Source of the DNA: Pseudomonas sp. JM0905a
GTDB taxonomy: Bacteria; Pseudomonadota; Gammaproteobacteria; Pseudomonadales; Pseudomonadaceae
NCBI RefSeq assembly: GCF_014700075.1
Contig: NZ_JACXBU010000002.1
Span: 62,001-126,000 of the forward strand
Length of the DNA: 64,000 nucleotides
Reading direction: 5' to 3'
Numbering within the stretch: position 1 is the first letter of the stretch; the number at the start of each line of letters is the position of its first letter. Positions 7,907 through 17,505 of this stretch are shown piece by piece. A program made the translations under genes and the position numbers. The notes below the pieces were generated by a model. The model had not been told where the DNA came from. It saw nothing but the letters and a program-made list of their open reading frames with translations, and did no database searches.

Positions 7907-8827
7907 TCAACCCTGGCTGTACTGCTTGCGGTATTCGCTGGGGGATACGCCGAAGCGCGCCTTGAAGGCGGTGGAGAAGTAGCTGGAATCGGTGAAGCCC
8001 CACGCGTAGCCAAGGGCCGAGAGCTTCTGCTCACCAGTGGAGTGGCGCAGGCTTTCGGCGCAGAAGTCCAGGCGGCGGTTCTTGATGTACTGCGCCACCA
8101 CCAGGCCCTTCTTGGCGAACATGCGGTACAGGCCACGCACCGAAACCCCCACCTCGCGGGCGATGGTTTCCGGGCAGAGTTCCTCGGCGCAGATGTTCTC
8201 GTCGATGAAGCGCAGGGTCTTGCGGAACAGGCGCTCGTGGGCGTCCTGCTCCACTTCGGCGGCGCACAGGGCCGGGCGCAGCAAGCTCACCATCGCTTCC
8301 AGGGTCGCTTCGCTTTCGGGCAGGCTGAGGTTGTTCTGTTGCGTGGATTCGATGATCAACCGGTTGGCCATCACCGCCACCGGTGAACTGGCCGGGATGC
8401 GCTGGGCGCAGCGCACACCGGAGAAGCGCAGGCCCTGCTCGACGATGTGGCGCGGCACGATCAGCGAGAGCTGGCGGGAGTTCTCGTGGTAGACGAAGTC
8501 GCTGGGCAGGGTGGAGTCGATCAGGGTGATGTCGCCGGGCGCCAGCTCGATGCTGTTGCCGGCCTGCTCCATACCTGCGCGGCCCGCGAGCTGGAAGGCC
8601 AGGTAGAAATGCTTGCCTTCGCTCTGCGCCACTTCCTTCGGGGTGCGGTACAGGCGTGCCTGGGCGACGTCGACGAAGCTCAGCTTGATCGCGCCGGCCT
8701 TGTGCTCGCGAATGGCTCCGGAAAACTCCGAGCCCAGCAGCTTGGCGCCAAAGCGCCCGCAGACCTGGTTGATACCCTGCAGCCACTCGTCGAAGCGGTC
8801 TGCCCTCACTGATTGTGCTGTCATCAT
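7907..8827 (-). CDS. feaR: FeaR-type AraC-family transcriptional regulator
   Basis: 306-residue regulator. Residues ~1-195 form an AraC-binding-like sensor domain. About 205-305 form the AraC/XylS double helix-turn-helix (ETIAREVGVSVRGLYRMFAKKG; ALGYAWGFTDSSYFSTAFKARFG). In its overall sequence it resembles FeaR/PeaR, activators of phenylethylamine/tyramine catabolism. It sits between the feaB side and paaX and is likely to control the dehydrogenase genes. Two ATGs stand together at the start (8827 and 8824); I give the outer one. Its inducer and binding sites are not visible here. Confidence 0.8.
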   Translation of the reverse strand: MMTAQSVRADRFDEWLQGINQVCGRFGAKLLGSEFSGAIREHKAGAIKLSFVDVAQARLYRTPKEVAQSEGKHFYLAFQLAGRAGMEQAGNSIELAPGDITLIDSTLPSDFVYHENSRQLSLIVPRHIVEQGLRFSGVRCAQRIPASSPVAVMANRLIIESTQQNNLSLPESEATLEAMVSLLRPALCAAEVEQDAHERLFRKTLRFIDENICAEELCPETIAREVGVSVRGLYRMFAKKGLVVAQYIKNRRLDFCAESLRHSTGEQKLSALGYAWGFTDSSYFSTAFKARFGVSPSEYRKQYSQG

Positions 8828-8920
8828 GGCTTTCTCAGCCTCACGCTAGGCGTTGTTCTTGTTATCCGGCGCTGCCGGGTTCACCTCGTCCGTGACTGCC
8901 GCCCGCTCGGGGCGGCTGCT

Positions 8921-9844
8921 TTACCGCAATCCACCGAATCGCTGATAGAAGTTCTCTCCGGCGTCGGGCAACGGACCATCCGCGGTTTCCAGCGCCGCAT
9001 TCAGCCATTCCTCCGCCTTGGCGAAGATGAGTCGGTAGATGTTGCGGCACAGCTGGCGCGCCGCGCGGCCTTCCCAATCGCCCGGAAGGAGTTCGTCGGG
9101 CAGTTGCGGGTCACGCAGCAGCAACTTGCGGTATTCGTGGATCAGCAAGGTTCGAGCCAGGAAACAGTCGGCCGGCTGCAGGTTCTCCTGCTCGCGCAGG
9201 GCCTGCCAGAGCGGGCGGAACAGCTGGATGAACTCGCTGTAGTGCGTGCCCAGCTCGTCGATGTTCCAGCTCTCGCGAACCTGCATGCGCAGGGCCTTGG
9301 AGGCCAGCACGTCCTGGGAGCGGGTCTCGAACACGATGCTGTCTTCCAGCGCATCCAGTTCCTGCAGGGTGGCGGTCAGGTCCACCCGGTCGCAGCGCGG
9401 ATTGGCCAGCACGGTGGGCGAAATCGCACCAAAACCTTGCCACTCCAGCTCTTCGCGCACCTGTTTGCGCTTGTCCTGGGGCAGCTGCGAAAGCACCACC
9501 AGGGACCACGCGCCATCCCAGGCTGGAACGCTGGAGCTGTACACCCGCTTGAAGGCCTTCTCGAACCGCCGACGACCGGTGCCGGTCAGGCTGTAGTAAC
9601 TGCGTCGGCCGACCTTCTCGGCACTCAGCCAGCCTTCCTTGGTCAGGCGGAAGATGGAGGTGCGGATCAGCCGCTCATTGATGCCCATGGGCTCCAGCAA
9701 CTGGATCAGGCTACCCAGCCAGACGGTACCGCCATGGGGTTCGATGGCATCGCCGTAGAGGGTGATGATCAGCGAACTGGCACGAATGGGCGTCTGCTGC
9801 TGGAAGCGGGTGACGAGTTGATCCAAGGGCACGAGCGAAGTCAT
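8921..9844 (-). CDS. paaX: PaaX, phenylacetate pathway repressor
   Basis: 307-residue GntR-like repressor that responds to phenylacetyl-CoA. The N-terminal winged helix includes INERLIRTSIFRLTKEGWL and RRSYYSLTGTGRRRFEKA. Then follow the PAWDGAWSLVVLS and EELEWQGFGAISPTVLANP blocks, and the C-terminal DPQLPDELLPGDWEGRAARQL and FYQRFGGL that mark PaaX. The start is taken at 9844 (MTSLVPL); an ATG two codons upstream at 9850 is equally possible, and neither has a clear Shine-Dalgarno. It lies 91 bp downstream of paaY on the same strand. Candidate operators are described at the paaF and paaA promoters. Confidence 0.93.
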   Translation of the reverse strand: MTSLVPLDQLVTRFQQQTPIRASSLIITLYGDAIEPHGGTVWLGSLIQLLEPMGINERLIRTSIFRLTKEGWLSAEKVGRRSYYSLTGTGRRRFEKAFKRVYSSSVPAWDGAWSLVVLSQLPQDKRKQVREELEWQGFGAISPTVLANPRCDRVDLTATLQELDALEDSIVFETRSQDVLASKALRMQVRESWNIDELGTHYSEFIQLFRPLWQALREQENLQPADCFLARTLLIHEYRKLLLRDPQLPDELLPGDWEGRAARQLCRNIYRLIFAKAEEWLNAALETADGPLPDAGENFYQRFGGLR

Positions 9845-9935
9845 GGGCATACTGGAAACGGAAAAAATGCCGAATATACCCGCAGGCTCATCGGCATGAC
9901 CATTGGAGAACATCCCCGTTGTGCGAAGACCGCAC

Positions 9936-10535
9936 TCATTGCGACGAACTGCCTTTCGGGCGCAGCCCACGGTCGGCGATGCGCGGGCGGTCGGCTTCCA
10001 CCTCGGCCAGGGGCTCACAGACCACCATGGCCTGCAAGCAACGCTGGGCCAGCAGCTGGTATTCGCGGGTGCCGGCCTGCTTCCAGGACACTTCCTCGTC
10101 GCTGAGGCTGCGCTTGACCTGCGCCGGCGCGCCCATCACCAGGGATTGCGCCTCGCAGCTGAAGCCGGCCTTGACGAAGGCGGTGGCCGACACGAAGGAG
10201 CGCGCACCGATCCGCGCGCCGTCCATCACCACCGCGTTCATTCCCACCAACGCGTCTTCACCGATGCGGCAACCGTGCAGCACGGCACCGTGACCGATAT
10301 GGCCATTGCGCTCGACTACCGTGTCGCTTTCGGGAAAGCCGTGCATCACGCAGGTGTCCTGGATGTTGGCGCCCTCCTCCAGGATGATCCGGCCGAAGTC
10401 GCCCCGCAGGCTGGCCAGGGGGCCGACGTAACAGCCCGGCCCGATGATCACGTCACCGATCAGCACGGCGCTGGGATGCACGTAGGCGGTGGGATGCACC
10501 ACCGGGGTCAGACCATCGAGGCTGTAGCAGGTCAT
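9936..10535 (-). CDS. paaY: PaaY, hexapeptide-repeat acyl-CoA thioesterase
   Basis: 199-residue trimeric left-handed beta-helix protein of the gamma-carbonic-anhydrase-like family. Visible hexapeptide-type turns include [43 protein letters not shown] and [16 protein letters not shown]; metal-binding His residues lie in the [11 protein letters not shown] context. In the paa pathway PaaY hydrolyses dead-end ring-derived CoA esters. The start at 10535 is fixed by AAGGAG 7 bases upstream, so the longer frame is not needed. It follows paaN by 25 bp and so probably shares its transcript. The C-terminal 20 residues are charged and likely disordered. Confidence 0.92.
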   Translation of the reverse strand: MTCYSLDGLTPVVHPTAYVHPSAVLIGDVIIGPGCYVGPLASLRGDFGRIILEEGANIQDTCVMHGFPESDTVVERNGHIGHGAVLHGCRIGEDALVGMNAVVMDGARIGARSFVSATAFVKAGFSCEAQSLVMGAPAQVKRSLSDEEVSWKQAGTREYQLLAQRCLQAMVVCEPLAEVEADRPRIADRGLRPKGSSSQ

Positions 10536-10560
10536 CGCAGGGCTCCTTCTTCTTATAGGT

Positions 10561-12228
10561 TCACGCCGCGCCGTGGCGGCGGCTCTGTACGGTGACGAAG
10601 CGGCGGGAAACGAAGGCACCATCGGTGATCGAGGCGTTGGCCGCCGGGTTGCCGCCGCTCGCGTGGAAGTCGCTGAAGGCCGCGGATTGGTTGACGAACA
10701 CGCCGCCATCGAAGTTGACCGACAGGGCCACGGCGACGTCCTGGGACAGTTGTTCGGCCTGGTCCAGCACCGCCTCGTCAGTGGAGTACACGCCCAGGGT
10801 CAGGGCGCCCTTCTCGGCGATCACTTCAGCGGCCAGGCGCAGGCTGTGCGCGGTGTCGTCGGTGGCGATGACGAAGGCGATGGGACCGAAGCGCTCTTCG
10901 GAATAGGCATCGCGGTCGGCGGCGTCCACCTTCAGCAGCAGCGGCGTATGGACGCGCGCGCCGGGGAATTGCGGATGCTCGCGGGCCTCGCTGTCCAGCA
11001 GCACCTCGCCCAGTTGGCGGCAAGCCTGGATGCGCTGGGCGGTGGCCTCGGACTGGATGGCGCCGATCACCGCACAGGCACGCTCGTTGTCGGCGAGGAA
11101 GCTCTTCACGGCGCCGGCCAGGGTCTGGGCAACCTCGTCGAAGCCCAGTTGCTCTTCACCATTGCGAATGCCACCGCGCGGCACGTAGATGGCCTGGGTG
11201 GTGGTACACATCTGACCGGAATAGAGGCTCAAGGAGAAGGCCAGGTTGCGGGCAACGGCCTTGATGTCACGCACACTGTCGATGATCACGCTGTTGATGC
11301 CGGCCTTTTCGGTGAAGACCTGGGCCTGGCGGGCGTTGTCTTCCAGCCAGTTGCCAAAGGCGCTGGAGCCGGTGAAGTCCACCAGTTTCACGCGCGGGTC
11401 CAGGGCCAGGCGCTGGCTGACAGGCGCTTCCGGGGTGTCCACCACCAGGCTCACCAGGGCCGGATCGAAGCCCAGTTCAGCCAGGACGTCCTGGGCGACC
11501 TTGACGCTCATGGCCACCGGCAGGATGGAGCCGGGGTGCGCCTTGATCAGCACCGGGTTGCCGGTGGCCAGGCTGGCGAACAGGCCGGGATAGGTGTTCC
11601 AGGTGGGGAAGGTCGAGCAGGCGATCACCAGCGACAGGCCACGCGGAACGATGTGCCAACGCTTGTCCAGCACCAGCGGGTCCTGCTTGCCCTGGGGCTT
11701 GGTCCAGCGCGCCGCTTCCGGCACTTCCGCCATGGCGCGCCAGGCGTAGGCCAGCACTTCCAGGCCACGGTCCTGCGCGTGGGGGCCACCCGCCTGGAAG
11801 GCCATCATGTAGGCCTGGCCGCTGGTGTGCGTCGGGCTGAGGGTGTTCAGGCGCTGGAGGATTTCCAGGCAAGCACCGACCCGTGCCTTCGGACCGGCAT
11901 CACGCCAGGCCGGCAGCGCCGCCTGTTGGCGCGAAAGCAGCGCGTCGGCGTCGTATTGGTCGTAGCTCACATGCAGGTCGAAGCCGTAGGGCGAACGTTC
12001 GGCACCCGCACGACCGACAGCTTGCGGCCCTTCCAGGACGAAGTGCTGACCCAGCAATGCTTCGAAGGCCGCCTGGGCACCCTTAACTGCTTCTTCCGGG
12101 TACTGCTTGAGGCTTTCCGGGAAGGGCGACCAGTAGCCGCGCTCGCTGATGGCCTGGACGGCGCGCTCGAGGGTGCCGCGATGGTGCTCGAACAGCTCGA
12201 GGGCGGAGGCGCGGGCGGTGGTCGACAT
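10561..12228 (-). CDS. paaN: PaaN, aldehyde dehydrogenase-family phenylacetate degradation protein
   Basis: 555 residues, matching the PaaN group: an aldehyde-dehydrogenase fold without the MaoC hydratase domain found in PaaZ. Landmarks are [31 protein letters not shown], the probable nucleophile in [10 protein letters not shown] and the [12 protein letters not shown] motif. The start at 12228 has AGGAG 7 bases upstream. Early work called it a ring-opening enzyme, but PaaZ (47821-49881) carries out that step; PaaN may oxidise an aldehyde intermediate or serve as a backup. It is divergent from paaF across a 408-bp regulatory region. Confidence 0.9.
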   Translation of the reverse strand: MSTTARASALELFEHHRGTLERAVQAISERGYWSPFPESLKQYPEEAVKGAQAAFEALLGQHFVLEGPQAVGRAGAERSPYGFDLHVSYDQYDADALLSRQQAALPAWRDAGPKARVGACLEILQRLNTLSPTHTSGQAYMMAFQAGGPHAQDRGLEVLAYAWRAMAEVPEAARWTKPQGKQDPLVLDKRWHIVPRGLSLVIACSTFPTWNTYPGLFASLATGNPVLIKAHPGSILPVAMSVKVAQDVLAELGFDPALVSLVVDTPEAPVSQRLALDPRVKLVDFTGSSAFGNWLEDNARQAQVFTEKAGINSVIIDSVRDIKAVARNLAFSLSLYSGQMCTTTQAIYVPRGGIRNGEEQLGFDEVAQTLAGAVKSFLADNERACAVIGAIQSEATAQRIQACRQLGEVLLDSEAREHPQFPGARVHTPLLLKVDAADRDAYSEERFGPIAFVIATDDTAHSLRLAAEVIAEKGALTLGVYSTDEAVLDQAEQLSQDVAVALSVNFDGGVFVNQSAAFSDFHASGGNPAANASITDGAFVSRRFVTVQSRRHGAA

Positions 12229-12284
12229 GGAACAACTCCTCAACAAGGCAGATGAAGCCACAAGGTGGCGCAAAGCGATTCGCT

Positions 12285-12304
12285 TGATACTGAATTTTGT
12301 ATCA
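12285..12304. promoter_or_regulatory. Candidate PaaX operator in the paaN-paaF divergent region
   Basis: TGATACTGAATTTTGTATCA, an inverted repeat of the form TGATA-N10-TATCA. A sequence of the same form (TGATA...TATCA, TTTTCG spacer end) lies 5' of paaA at 41668-41687. More GTATC half-sites lie at 12336-12342 (TGTATCA) and 12503-12507. PaaX is the expected regulator of both operons; binding is inferred. Confidence 0.55.
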
Positions 12305-12492
12305 CATCACTCTGCAACATAAAAGCTTAGCTACCTGTATCAGATGACGACCGGTCATCGGTACGTGTTATGCGCCCCGAATAACCGGAAAAACCCTTTA
12401 AATACGGCATAAAAATGGGCAACACAACACTTGGCAATCTGTCCTCTGGTAGCAAAGATTCCGCACATGAGACACATAAATCATATCTTCAA

Positions 12493-12522
12493 TTCTTGTT
12501 TTGTATCGCTTTGTGGTTATAC
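12493..12522 (+). promoter_or_regulatory. Candidate paaF promoter with overlapping half-operator
   Basis: TTCTTG, then 18 bases to TTATAC, resembles a sigma-70 promoter about 115 bp ahead of paaF. The spacer contains TTTTGTATC, matching one half of the TGATA-N10-TATCA operator, as expected for a repressor site. The rest of the gap 12229-12636 also holds a GATGAC-GACCG-GTCATC inverted repeat at 12343-12359. A small open frame at 12415-12624 here is not credible as a gene. Confidence 0.4.
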
Positions 12523-12636
12523 TCCGGCCAAAGTCGCCCCGCCCTCAGCGCGGCAGACACAGGAACGGACTCCACCCCGAACCCACTTATAAGAGCGGCT
12601 CGCAAAAGCCGCGCGTGCACCTGAGGAAGAGTCGAC

Positions 12637-13410
12637 ATGCCTCATACCCTTGCTGTCCTGCCGCCTGAGCAGGGTGTCCGCCTGATCACCCTGCAGCGCC
12701 CGGAAGCGCTCAATGCGCTCAATACCGAGCTATTGGGTGAGCTGGCCGCCGAACTGGACGCCGCCGAGCAGGACGCGGAGACCCGCGTCGTGGTCATCAC
12801 CGGCAGCCGCAAGGCTTTTGCCGCCGGTGCCGATATCAAGGAAATGGCCGAGCGCGACCTGGTGGGCATCCTCAACGACCCGCGCCTGGCCCACTGGCAG
12901 CGCATCACCCGCTTCAGCAAGCCGCTGATCGCCGCCATCAATGGCTTCTGCCTGGGCGGCGGCTGCGAACTGGCCATGCACGCCGACATCCTCATCGCCG
13001 GCGAAGACGCACGTTTCGGCCAGCCGGAAATCAACCTCGGGATCATGCCCGGCGCCGGCGGCACCCAGCGCCTGCTGCGCGCGGTCGGCAAGTCCCTGGC
13101 CATGCAGATGGTGCTCACCGGCGAAGCCATCGATGCCCGCCACGCCCAGCGCGCCGGCCTTGTCAGCGAAGTGACCCAACCCGAATTCACCGTCGAACGC
13201 GCCGTCGCCATCGGCCGTGTCATCGCCCAGAAAGCTCCGCTGGCGGTGCGTCTGGCCAAGGAAGCGCTGCTCAAGGCCGAAGACACTGACCTTGCCAGCG
13301 GCCTGCGTTTCGAACGCCACGCTTTCACCCTGTTGGCCGGCACCCGCGACCGCGAGGAAGGTATCCGCGCCTTCCAGGAAAAGCGCCGCCCCGAATTCAC
13401 CGGCCAGTAA
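12637..13410 (+). CDS. paaF: PaaF, 2,3-dehydroadipyl-CoA hydratase
   Basis: 257-residue crotonase-family enzyme that hydrates the unsaturated C6-dicarboxyl-CoA intermediate to 3-hydroxyadipyl-CoA. Oxyanion-hole segments are AFAAGADIKEM and NGFCLGGGCELAM; the catalytic Glu lies in FGQPEINLGIMPGAGG. The start follows a GAGGAAGAG leader. It is the first gene of paaFGHIJK, with a 44-bp gap before paaG. The paired crotonase PaaG follows, and in this family order within the operon supports the assignment of F versus G. Confidence 0.92.
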   Translation: MPHTLAVLPPEQGVRLITLQRPEALNALNTELLGELAAELDAAEQDAETRVVVITGSRKAFAAGADIKEMAERDLVGILNDPRLAHWQRITRFSKPLIAAINGFCLGGGCELAMHADILIAGEDARFGQPEINLGIMPGAGGTQRLLRAVGKSLAMQMVLTGEAIDARHAQRAGLVSEVTQPEFTVERAVAIGRVIAQKAPLAVRLAKEALLKAEDTDLASGLRFERHAFTLLAGTRDREEGIRAFQEKRRPEFTGQ

Positions 13411-13454
13411 GCACTGACCGTCCGCCCCGTCGAACTCCATAGAGCGCCAGAGCC

Positions 13455-14246
13455 ATGAACTTCGAGCACATCCTGTTTTCCATCGAGGCTGGCGTTGCCA
13501 CCCTCAGCCTCAACCGCCCGGAGCAGCTGAACAGCTTCAACGCCAAGATGCATGGCGAAGTCCGCGAAGCCCTCAAGCAGGTACGCCAGAACCCTGAAGT
13601 CCGCGTCCTGCTGCTGACCGGCGAAGGCCGTGGCTTCTGCGCCGGCCAGGACCTGGGCGACCGCAACGTGGCCCCTGGCGCTGCCGCGCCGGACCTGGGC
13701 GAGTCCATCGAGAAGTTCTACAACCCGCTGATCCGCGCCCTGCGCGACCTGCCGCTGCCGGTGATCTGCGCGGTCAACGGCGTAGCCGCAGGCGCTGGCG
13801 CCAACATCCCGCTGGCCTGCGACCTGGTGCTGGCCGCCCGCTCCGCCAGCTTCATCCAGGCCTTCTGCAAGATCGGCCTGATCCCCGATTCCGGCGGCAC
13901 CTGGACCCTCCCCCGTCTGGTCGGCATGGCGCGCGCCAAGGCCCTGACCCTGCTGGGCGACCGCCTGACCGCCGAGCAGGCCGAACAATGGGGGCTGATC
14001 TACCGCGTGGTGGATGACGCCGCCCTGCGCGAGGAGGCGCTGAAACTCGCCCGTCACCTGGCCACCCAGCCAACCTACGGCCTGGCCCTGATCAAGCGCA
14101 GCCTCAACGCCAGCCTGAACAACAGCTTCGACGAGCAACTGGACCTCGAGCGCGACCTGCAACGCCTTGCCGGCCGCAGCGAGGACTACCGCGAAGGCGT
14201 AAGCGCCTTCATGGAAAAGCGCACCCCGGCCTTCAAAGGACGCTGA
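13455..14246 (+). CDS. paaG: PaaG, 1,2-epoxyphenylacetyl-CoA isomerase
   Basis: 263-residue crotonase-fold isomerase that converts the ring epoxide to the seven-membered oxepin-CoA and also shifts a double bond later in the pathway. GFCAGQDLGDRNV and NGVAAGAGANIPLACD form the oxyanion hole. An Asp in the IPDSGGTW segment occupies the place of the hydratase Glu, as in PaaG rather than PaaF. It is followed by paaH after only 4 bp. Confidence 0.92.
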   Translation: MNFEHILFSIEAGVATLSLNRPEQLNSFNAKMHGEVREALKQVRQNPEVRVLLLTGEGRGFCAGQDLGDRNVAPGAAAPDLGESIEKFYNPLIRALRDLPLPVICAVNGVAAGAGANIPLACDLVLAARSASFIQAFCKIGLIPDSGGTWTLPRLVGMARAKALTLLGDRLTAEQAEQWGLIYRVVDDAALREEALKLARHLATQPTYGLALIKRSLNASLNNSFDEQLDLERDLQRLAGRSEDYREGVSAFMEKRTPAFKGR

Positions 14247-14250
14247 GCCC

Positions 14251-15768
14251 ATGACCGCCCTCAACACTTCCGCCACCGTCGCCGTGATCGGCGCCGGCGC
14301 CATGGGTGCCGGCATCGCTCAGGTCGCCGCCCAGGCCGGCCATCCGGTCAAGCTCTATGACAACCGCCCCGGCGCGTCCGCCCAGGCCATCGACGGCATC
14401 GACCGCCAACTCGGCCGCCTGGTGGAGAAGAACAAACTCTCCGCCGAAGCCCGCGCCGCCATCGTCGCCCGCCTGCAACCGGTGGAGGCCATCGAGGCCC
14501 TGGCCGATGCCAGCCTGGTGATCGAAGCCATCGTCGAGAACCTGGAGGTCAAGCGTGGCCTGCTGCGCCAGCTCGAAGAGCTGTGCAGCGCCGACTGCAT
14601 CCTCGCCAGCAATACCTCGTCCCTGTCCATCACCAGCCTGGCTGCCGGCCTCAAGCATCCCGGCCGGGTGATCGGCATGCACTTCTTCAACCCGGCGCCG
14701 CTGATGGCCCTGGTAGAGATCGTATCGGGCCTGGCCAGCGACCGCGCCCTGGCCGAAAGCCTGTACGAAACCGCCAAGGCCTGGGGCAAGCAGCCGGTAC
14801 ACACGAAGTCCACTCCGGGCTTCATCGTCAACCGCGTGGCGCGCCCCTTCTATGCCGAAAGCCTGCGCCTGCTGCAGGAAGGCGCCGCCGACTGCGCCAC
14901 CCTCGACGCACTGATGCGCGACGCCGGCGGCTTCCGCATGGGTGCCTTCGAACTGACCGACCTGATCGGCCACGACGTGAACTACGCCGTCACCTGCTCG
15001 GTGTTCGATGCCTACTACGGCGACTTCCGCTTCCAGCCTTCGCTGATTCAGAAGGAACTGGTGGACGCCGGCCGCCTGGGCCGCAAGAGCGGTCACGGCT
15101 TCTACAGCTACGCCGAGGGCGCCGAGCGCCCGCAAGCGGCCGAACTGAACAGCGACGCCAGCGTGGAATCCTGTGTGGTGGAGGGCAGCCTGGGCGTTGC
15201 CGAGCCCCTGGTACAGCGCCTGGCGGATGCCGGCGTGAACGTGGTTCGTCGTGACGGCAGCGGGCTGCTGCGAGTCGGCGACGCCGTGATCGCCCTGTCC
15301 GACGGTCGCCTGGCGAGCCAACGTTCCCGCGAAGATGGCATCGCCAACCTGGTGCTGATCGACCTCGCGCTGGACTATTCCAAGGCCAGCCGCCTCGGCA
15401 TCGCCTGCGCCGCCAGCACCCCCAAGGCAGCCTGTGACCAGGCCGTCGCCCTGCTGCAACGCGCCGGCCTCAAGGTCAGCCAACTCAGCGACATTCCCGG
15501 ACTCGCTGTGCTGCGCACCGTGGCCATGCTGGCCAACGAAGGTGCCGATGCCGTGCTGCAAGGCGTGGGCTCGGCCGGCGATATCGATCTGGCCATGCGC
15601 GCCGGCGTGAACTATCCGCAAGGCCCGCTGGCCTGGGCCGACGCCATCGGCCTTCCAGCCGTGCTGCGCACGCTGGAAAACCTCCAGGCGGCCTACGGCG
15701 AAGAGCGCTACCGCCCTTCCCTGCTACTGCGTCGCCAGGTTGCTGAAGGGAGGAATTTCCGTGACTAA
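14251..15768 (+). CDS. paaH: PaaH, 3-hydroxyadipyl-CoA dehydrogenase
   Basis: 505-residue NAD-dependent 3-hydroxyacyl-CoA dehydrogenase acting on 3-hydroxyadipyl-CoA. The Rossmann motif is VIGAGAMGAGIAQVAAQAG (residues ~11-29), followed by ASNTSSLSIT and the substrate/catalytic region MHFFNPAPLM. Two C-terminal helical dimerisation domains follow (FELTDLIGHDVN; GPLAWADAIG). This is the long, two-C-terminal-domain form typical of PaaH. Its last 8 bases overlap the GTG start of paaI, so the two are translationally coupled. Confidence 0.93.
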   Translation: MTALNTSATVAVIGAGAMGAGIAQVAAQAGHPVKLYDNRPGASAQAIDGIDRQLGRLVEKNKLSAEARAAIVARLQPVEAIEALADASLVIEAIVENLEVKRGLLRQLEELCSADCILASNTSSLSITSLAAGLKHPGRVIGMHFFNPAPLMALVEIVSGLASDRALAESLYETAKAWGKQPVHTKSTPGFIVNRVARPFYAESLRLLQEGAADCATLDALMRDAGGFRMGAFELTDLIGHDVNYAVTCSVFDAYYGDFRFQPSLIQKELVDAGRLGRKSGHGFYSYAEGAERPQAAELNSDASVESCVVEGSLGVAEPLVQRLADAGVNVVRRDGSGLLRVGDAVIALSDGRLASQRSREDGIANLVLIDLALDYSKASRLGIACAASTPKAACDQAVALLQRAGLKVSQLSDIPGLAVLRTVAMLANEGADAVLQGVGSAGDIDLAMRAGVNYPQGPLAWADAIGLPAVLRTLENLQAAYGEERYRPSLLLRRQVAEGRNFRD

Positions 15769-16210
15769 CCACGAAGCCCTTTCCCTTGCAGAAGCCTGCG
15801 CCAGCGAGCTGTTCGAGCGCGACAACGCCAGCCAGGCCATGGGCATGCGCCTGCTCTCCGTGGCGCCGGGCCAGGCCCGCGTCGGCATGAGCGTGCGCGA
15901 GGACATGGTCCAGGGCCACGGCACCTGCCACGGCGGTTACCTCTTCGCCCTGGCCGACTCGGCCTTCGCCTTCGCCTGCAACACCTACAACGAGGCCACC
16001 GTCGCCATTGGCTGCAGCATCGACTACGTGGCCCCGGCGCGCCTGGGCGACACCCTCACCGCCCAGGCCGTCGAGCAGAGCCGCAGCGGTCGCACCGGCA
16101 ACTACGACGTGCGTATCGAAAACCAGAACGGGCAACTGATCGCCCTCTTCCACGGCAAGTCCTACAAAGTGCGCGGCTCGGTACTCGCGCAGGAGACCCC
16201 TGATGAATGA
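15761..16210 (+). CDS. paaI: PaaI, phenylacetyl-CoA-type thioesterase (GTG start)
   Basis: 149-residue hotdog-fold thioesterase that releases CoA from stalled aryl-CoA intermediates. The PaaI/4HBT core is [30 protein letters not shown], with the catalytic Asp in LADSAF. The start is set at the GTG at 15761, because AAGGGAGGAA lies just upstream and the protein then begins [13 protein letters not shown] as expected; the ATG at 15740 lacks this site. It overlaps paaH by 8 bp and paaJ by 8 bp. Confidence 0.9.
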   Translation: MTNHEALSLAEACASELFERDNASQAMGMRLLSVAPGQARVGMSVREDMVQGHGTCHGGYLFALADSAFAFACNTYNEATVAIGCSIDYVAPARLGDTLTAQAVEQSRSGRTGNYDVRIENQNGQLIALFHGKSYKVRGSVLAQETPDE

Positions 16211-17408
16211 CGCCCTGATTATCGACGCCGTGCGTACGCCTATCGGCCGCTACGCCGGCGCCCTGTCCTCAGTACGCGCCGACGACCTCGGCGCCGTGCC
16301 CATGCGCGCCCTGATGCAGCGCCACCCTGAACTGGACTGGAGCGCCATCGACGACGTGATCTACGGCTGCGCCAACCAGGCCGGCGAAGACAACCGCAAC
16401 GTCGCGCGCATGTCCGCCCTGCTCGCCGGCCTGCCGGTGACCGTGCCGGGCACCACCCTGAACCGCCTTTGCGGCTCCGGCCTGGATGCCATCGGCAACG
16501 CTGCCCGTGCCCTGCGCTGTGGCGAAGCCGGCCTGATGATCGCCGGTGGCGTGGAATCCATGTCCCGCGCGCCGTTCGTGATGGGTAAGGCGGACAGCGC
16601 CTTCTCCCGCCAGGCGGAAATCTTCGATACCACTATCGGCTGGCGCTTCGTCAACCCGCTGATGAAGGCGCAGTTCGGCATCGACTCCATGCCGGAAACC
16701 GCTGAGAACGTGGCCGAGCAGTTCAACATTTCCCGCGAGGACCAGGACGCCTTCGCCCTGCGCAGCCAGCAGCGCGCCGCCGCCGCCCAGGCCAATGGCC
16801 GACTGGCGAAGGAAATCGTCCCGGTGGAGATTCCCCAGCGTAAAGGCCCGGCGAAGATCGTCGAGCAGGATGAGCACCCGCGCGGCGACACCACGCTGGA
16901 ACAGCTGGCCAAGCTGGGCACGCCGTTCCGTCAGGGCGGCAGCGTCACGGCCGGCAACGCCTCGGGCGTGAACGATGGAGCCTGCGCCCTGCTGCTGGCC
17001 AGCAGTACCGCGGCCAAGGCCCACGGCCTCAAGGCCCGCGCCCGCGTGGTGGGCATGGCCACTGCCGGCGTCGAGCCGCGCATCATGGGCATCGGCCCGG
17101 TACCGGCGACCCGCAAGGTGCTGGAACTGACCGGCCTGTCGCTGGCCGATATGGACGTCATCGAACTCAACGAAGCCTTCGCCGCCCAGGGCCTCGCCGT
17201 CCTGCGCGAACTGGGCCTGGCCGACAACGATCCACGCGTGAACCCCAACGGCGGCGCCATCGCTCTCGGCCACCCGCTGGGCATGAGCGGTGCGCGTCTG
17301 GTCACCACCGCGCTGCACGAACTGGAAGAACGCCAGGGCCGCTACGCCCTCTGCACCATGTGCATCGGCGTGGGTCAGGGCATCGCCCTGATCATTGAAA
17401 GGCTCTGA
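16203..17408 (+). CDS. paaJ: PaaJ, 3-oxoadipyl-CoA/3-oxo-5,6-dehydrosuberyl-CoA thiolase
   Basis: 401-residue thiolase carrying out the two thiolytic cleavages that end the pathway in acetyl-CoA and succinyl-CoA. The acylated Cys is in [15 protein letters not shown] (about residue 90). The second-half motifs are [21 protein letters not shown] and the deprotonating Cys in [11 protein letters not shown]. It is of normal length for the PcaF/PaaJ group and starts inside the last codons of paaI. PcaF is its close relative, but the position in the paa operon favours PaaJ. Confidence 0.92.
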   Translation: MNDALIIDAVRTPIGRYAGALSSVRADDLGAVPMRALMQRHPELDWSAIDDVIYGCANQAGEDNRNVARMSALLAGLPVTVPGTTLNRLCGSGLDAIGNAARALRCGEAGLMIAGGVESMSRAPFVMGKADSAFSRQAEIFDTTIGWRFVNPLMKAQFGIDSMPETAENVAEQFNISREDQDAFALRSQQRAAAAQANGRLAKEIVPVEIPQRKGPAKIVEQDEHPRGDTTLEQLAKLGTPFRQGGSVTAGNASGVNDGACALLLASSTAAKAHGLKARARVVGMATAGVEPRIMGIGPVPATRKVLELTGLSLADMDVIELNEAFAAQGLAVLRELGLADNDPRVNPNGGAIALGHPLGMSGARLVTTALHELEERQGRYALCTMCIGVGQGIALIIERL

Positions 17409-17505
17409 AACGCAAGAACCGAGATCTGAAAAACGGGTGAGGAGTATCCTCCTCATCAGCACTCAGAAGCCTACGGCTTCCGTACAAAAATAATTCGAGT
17501 GAACT

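Noticed and set aside
12415-12624. 69-residue frame in the paaN-paaF promoter region
   Set aside because: No ribosome site, overlaps operator and promoter candidates, no similarity recognised.
12642-15621. Long minus-strand frames opposite paaFGH
   Set aside because: Antisense shadows of three well-matched paa genes.
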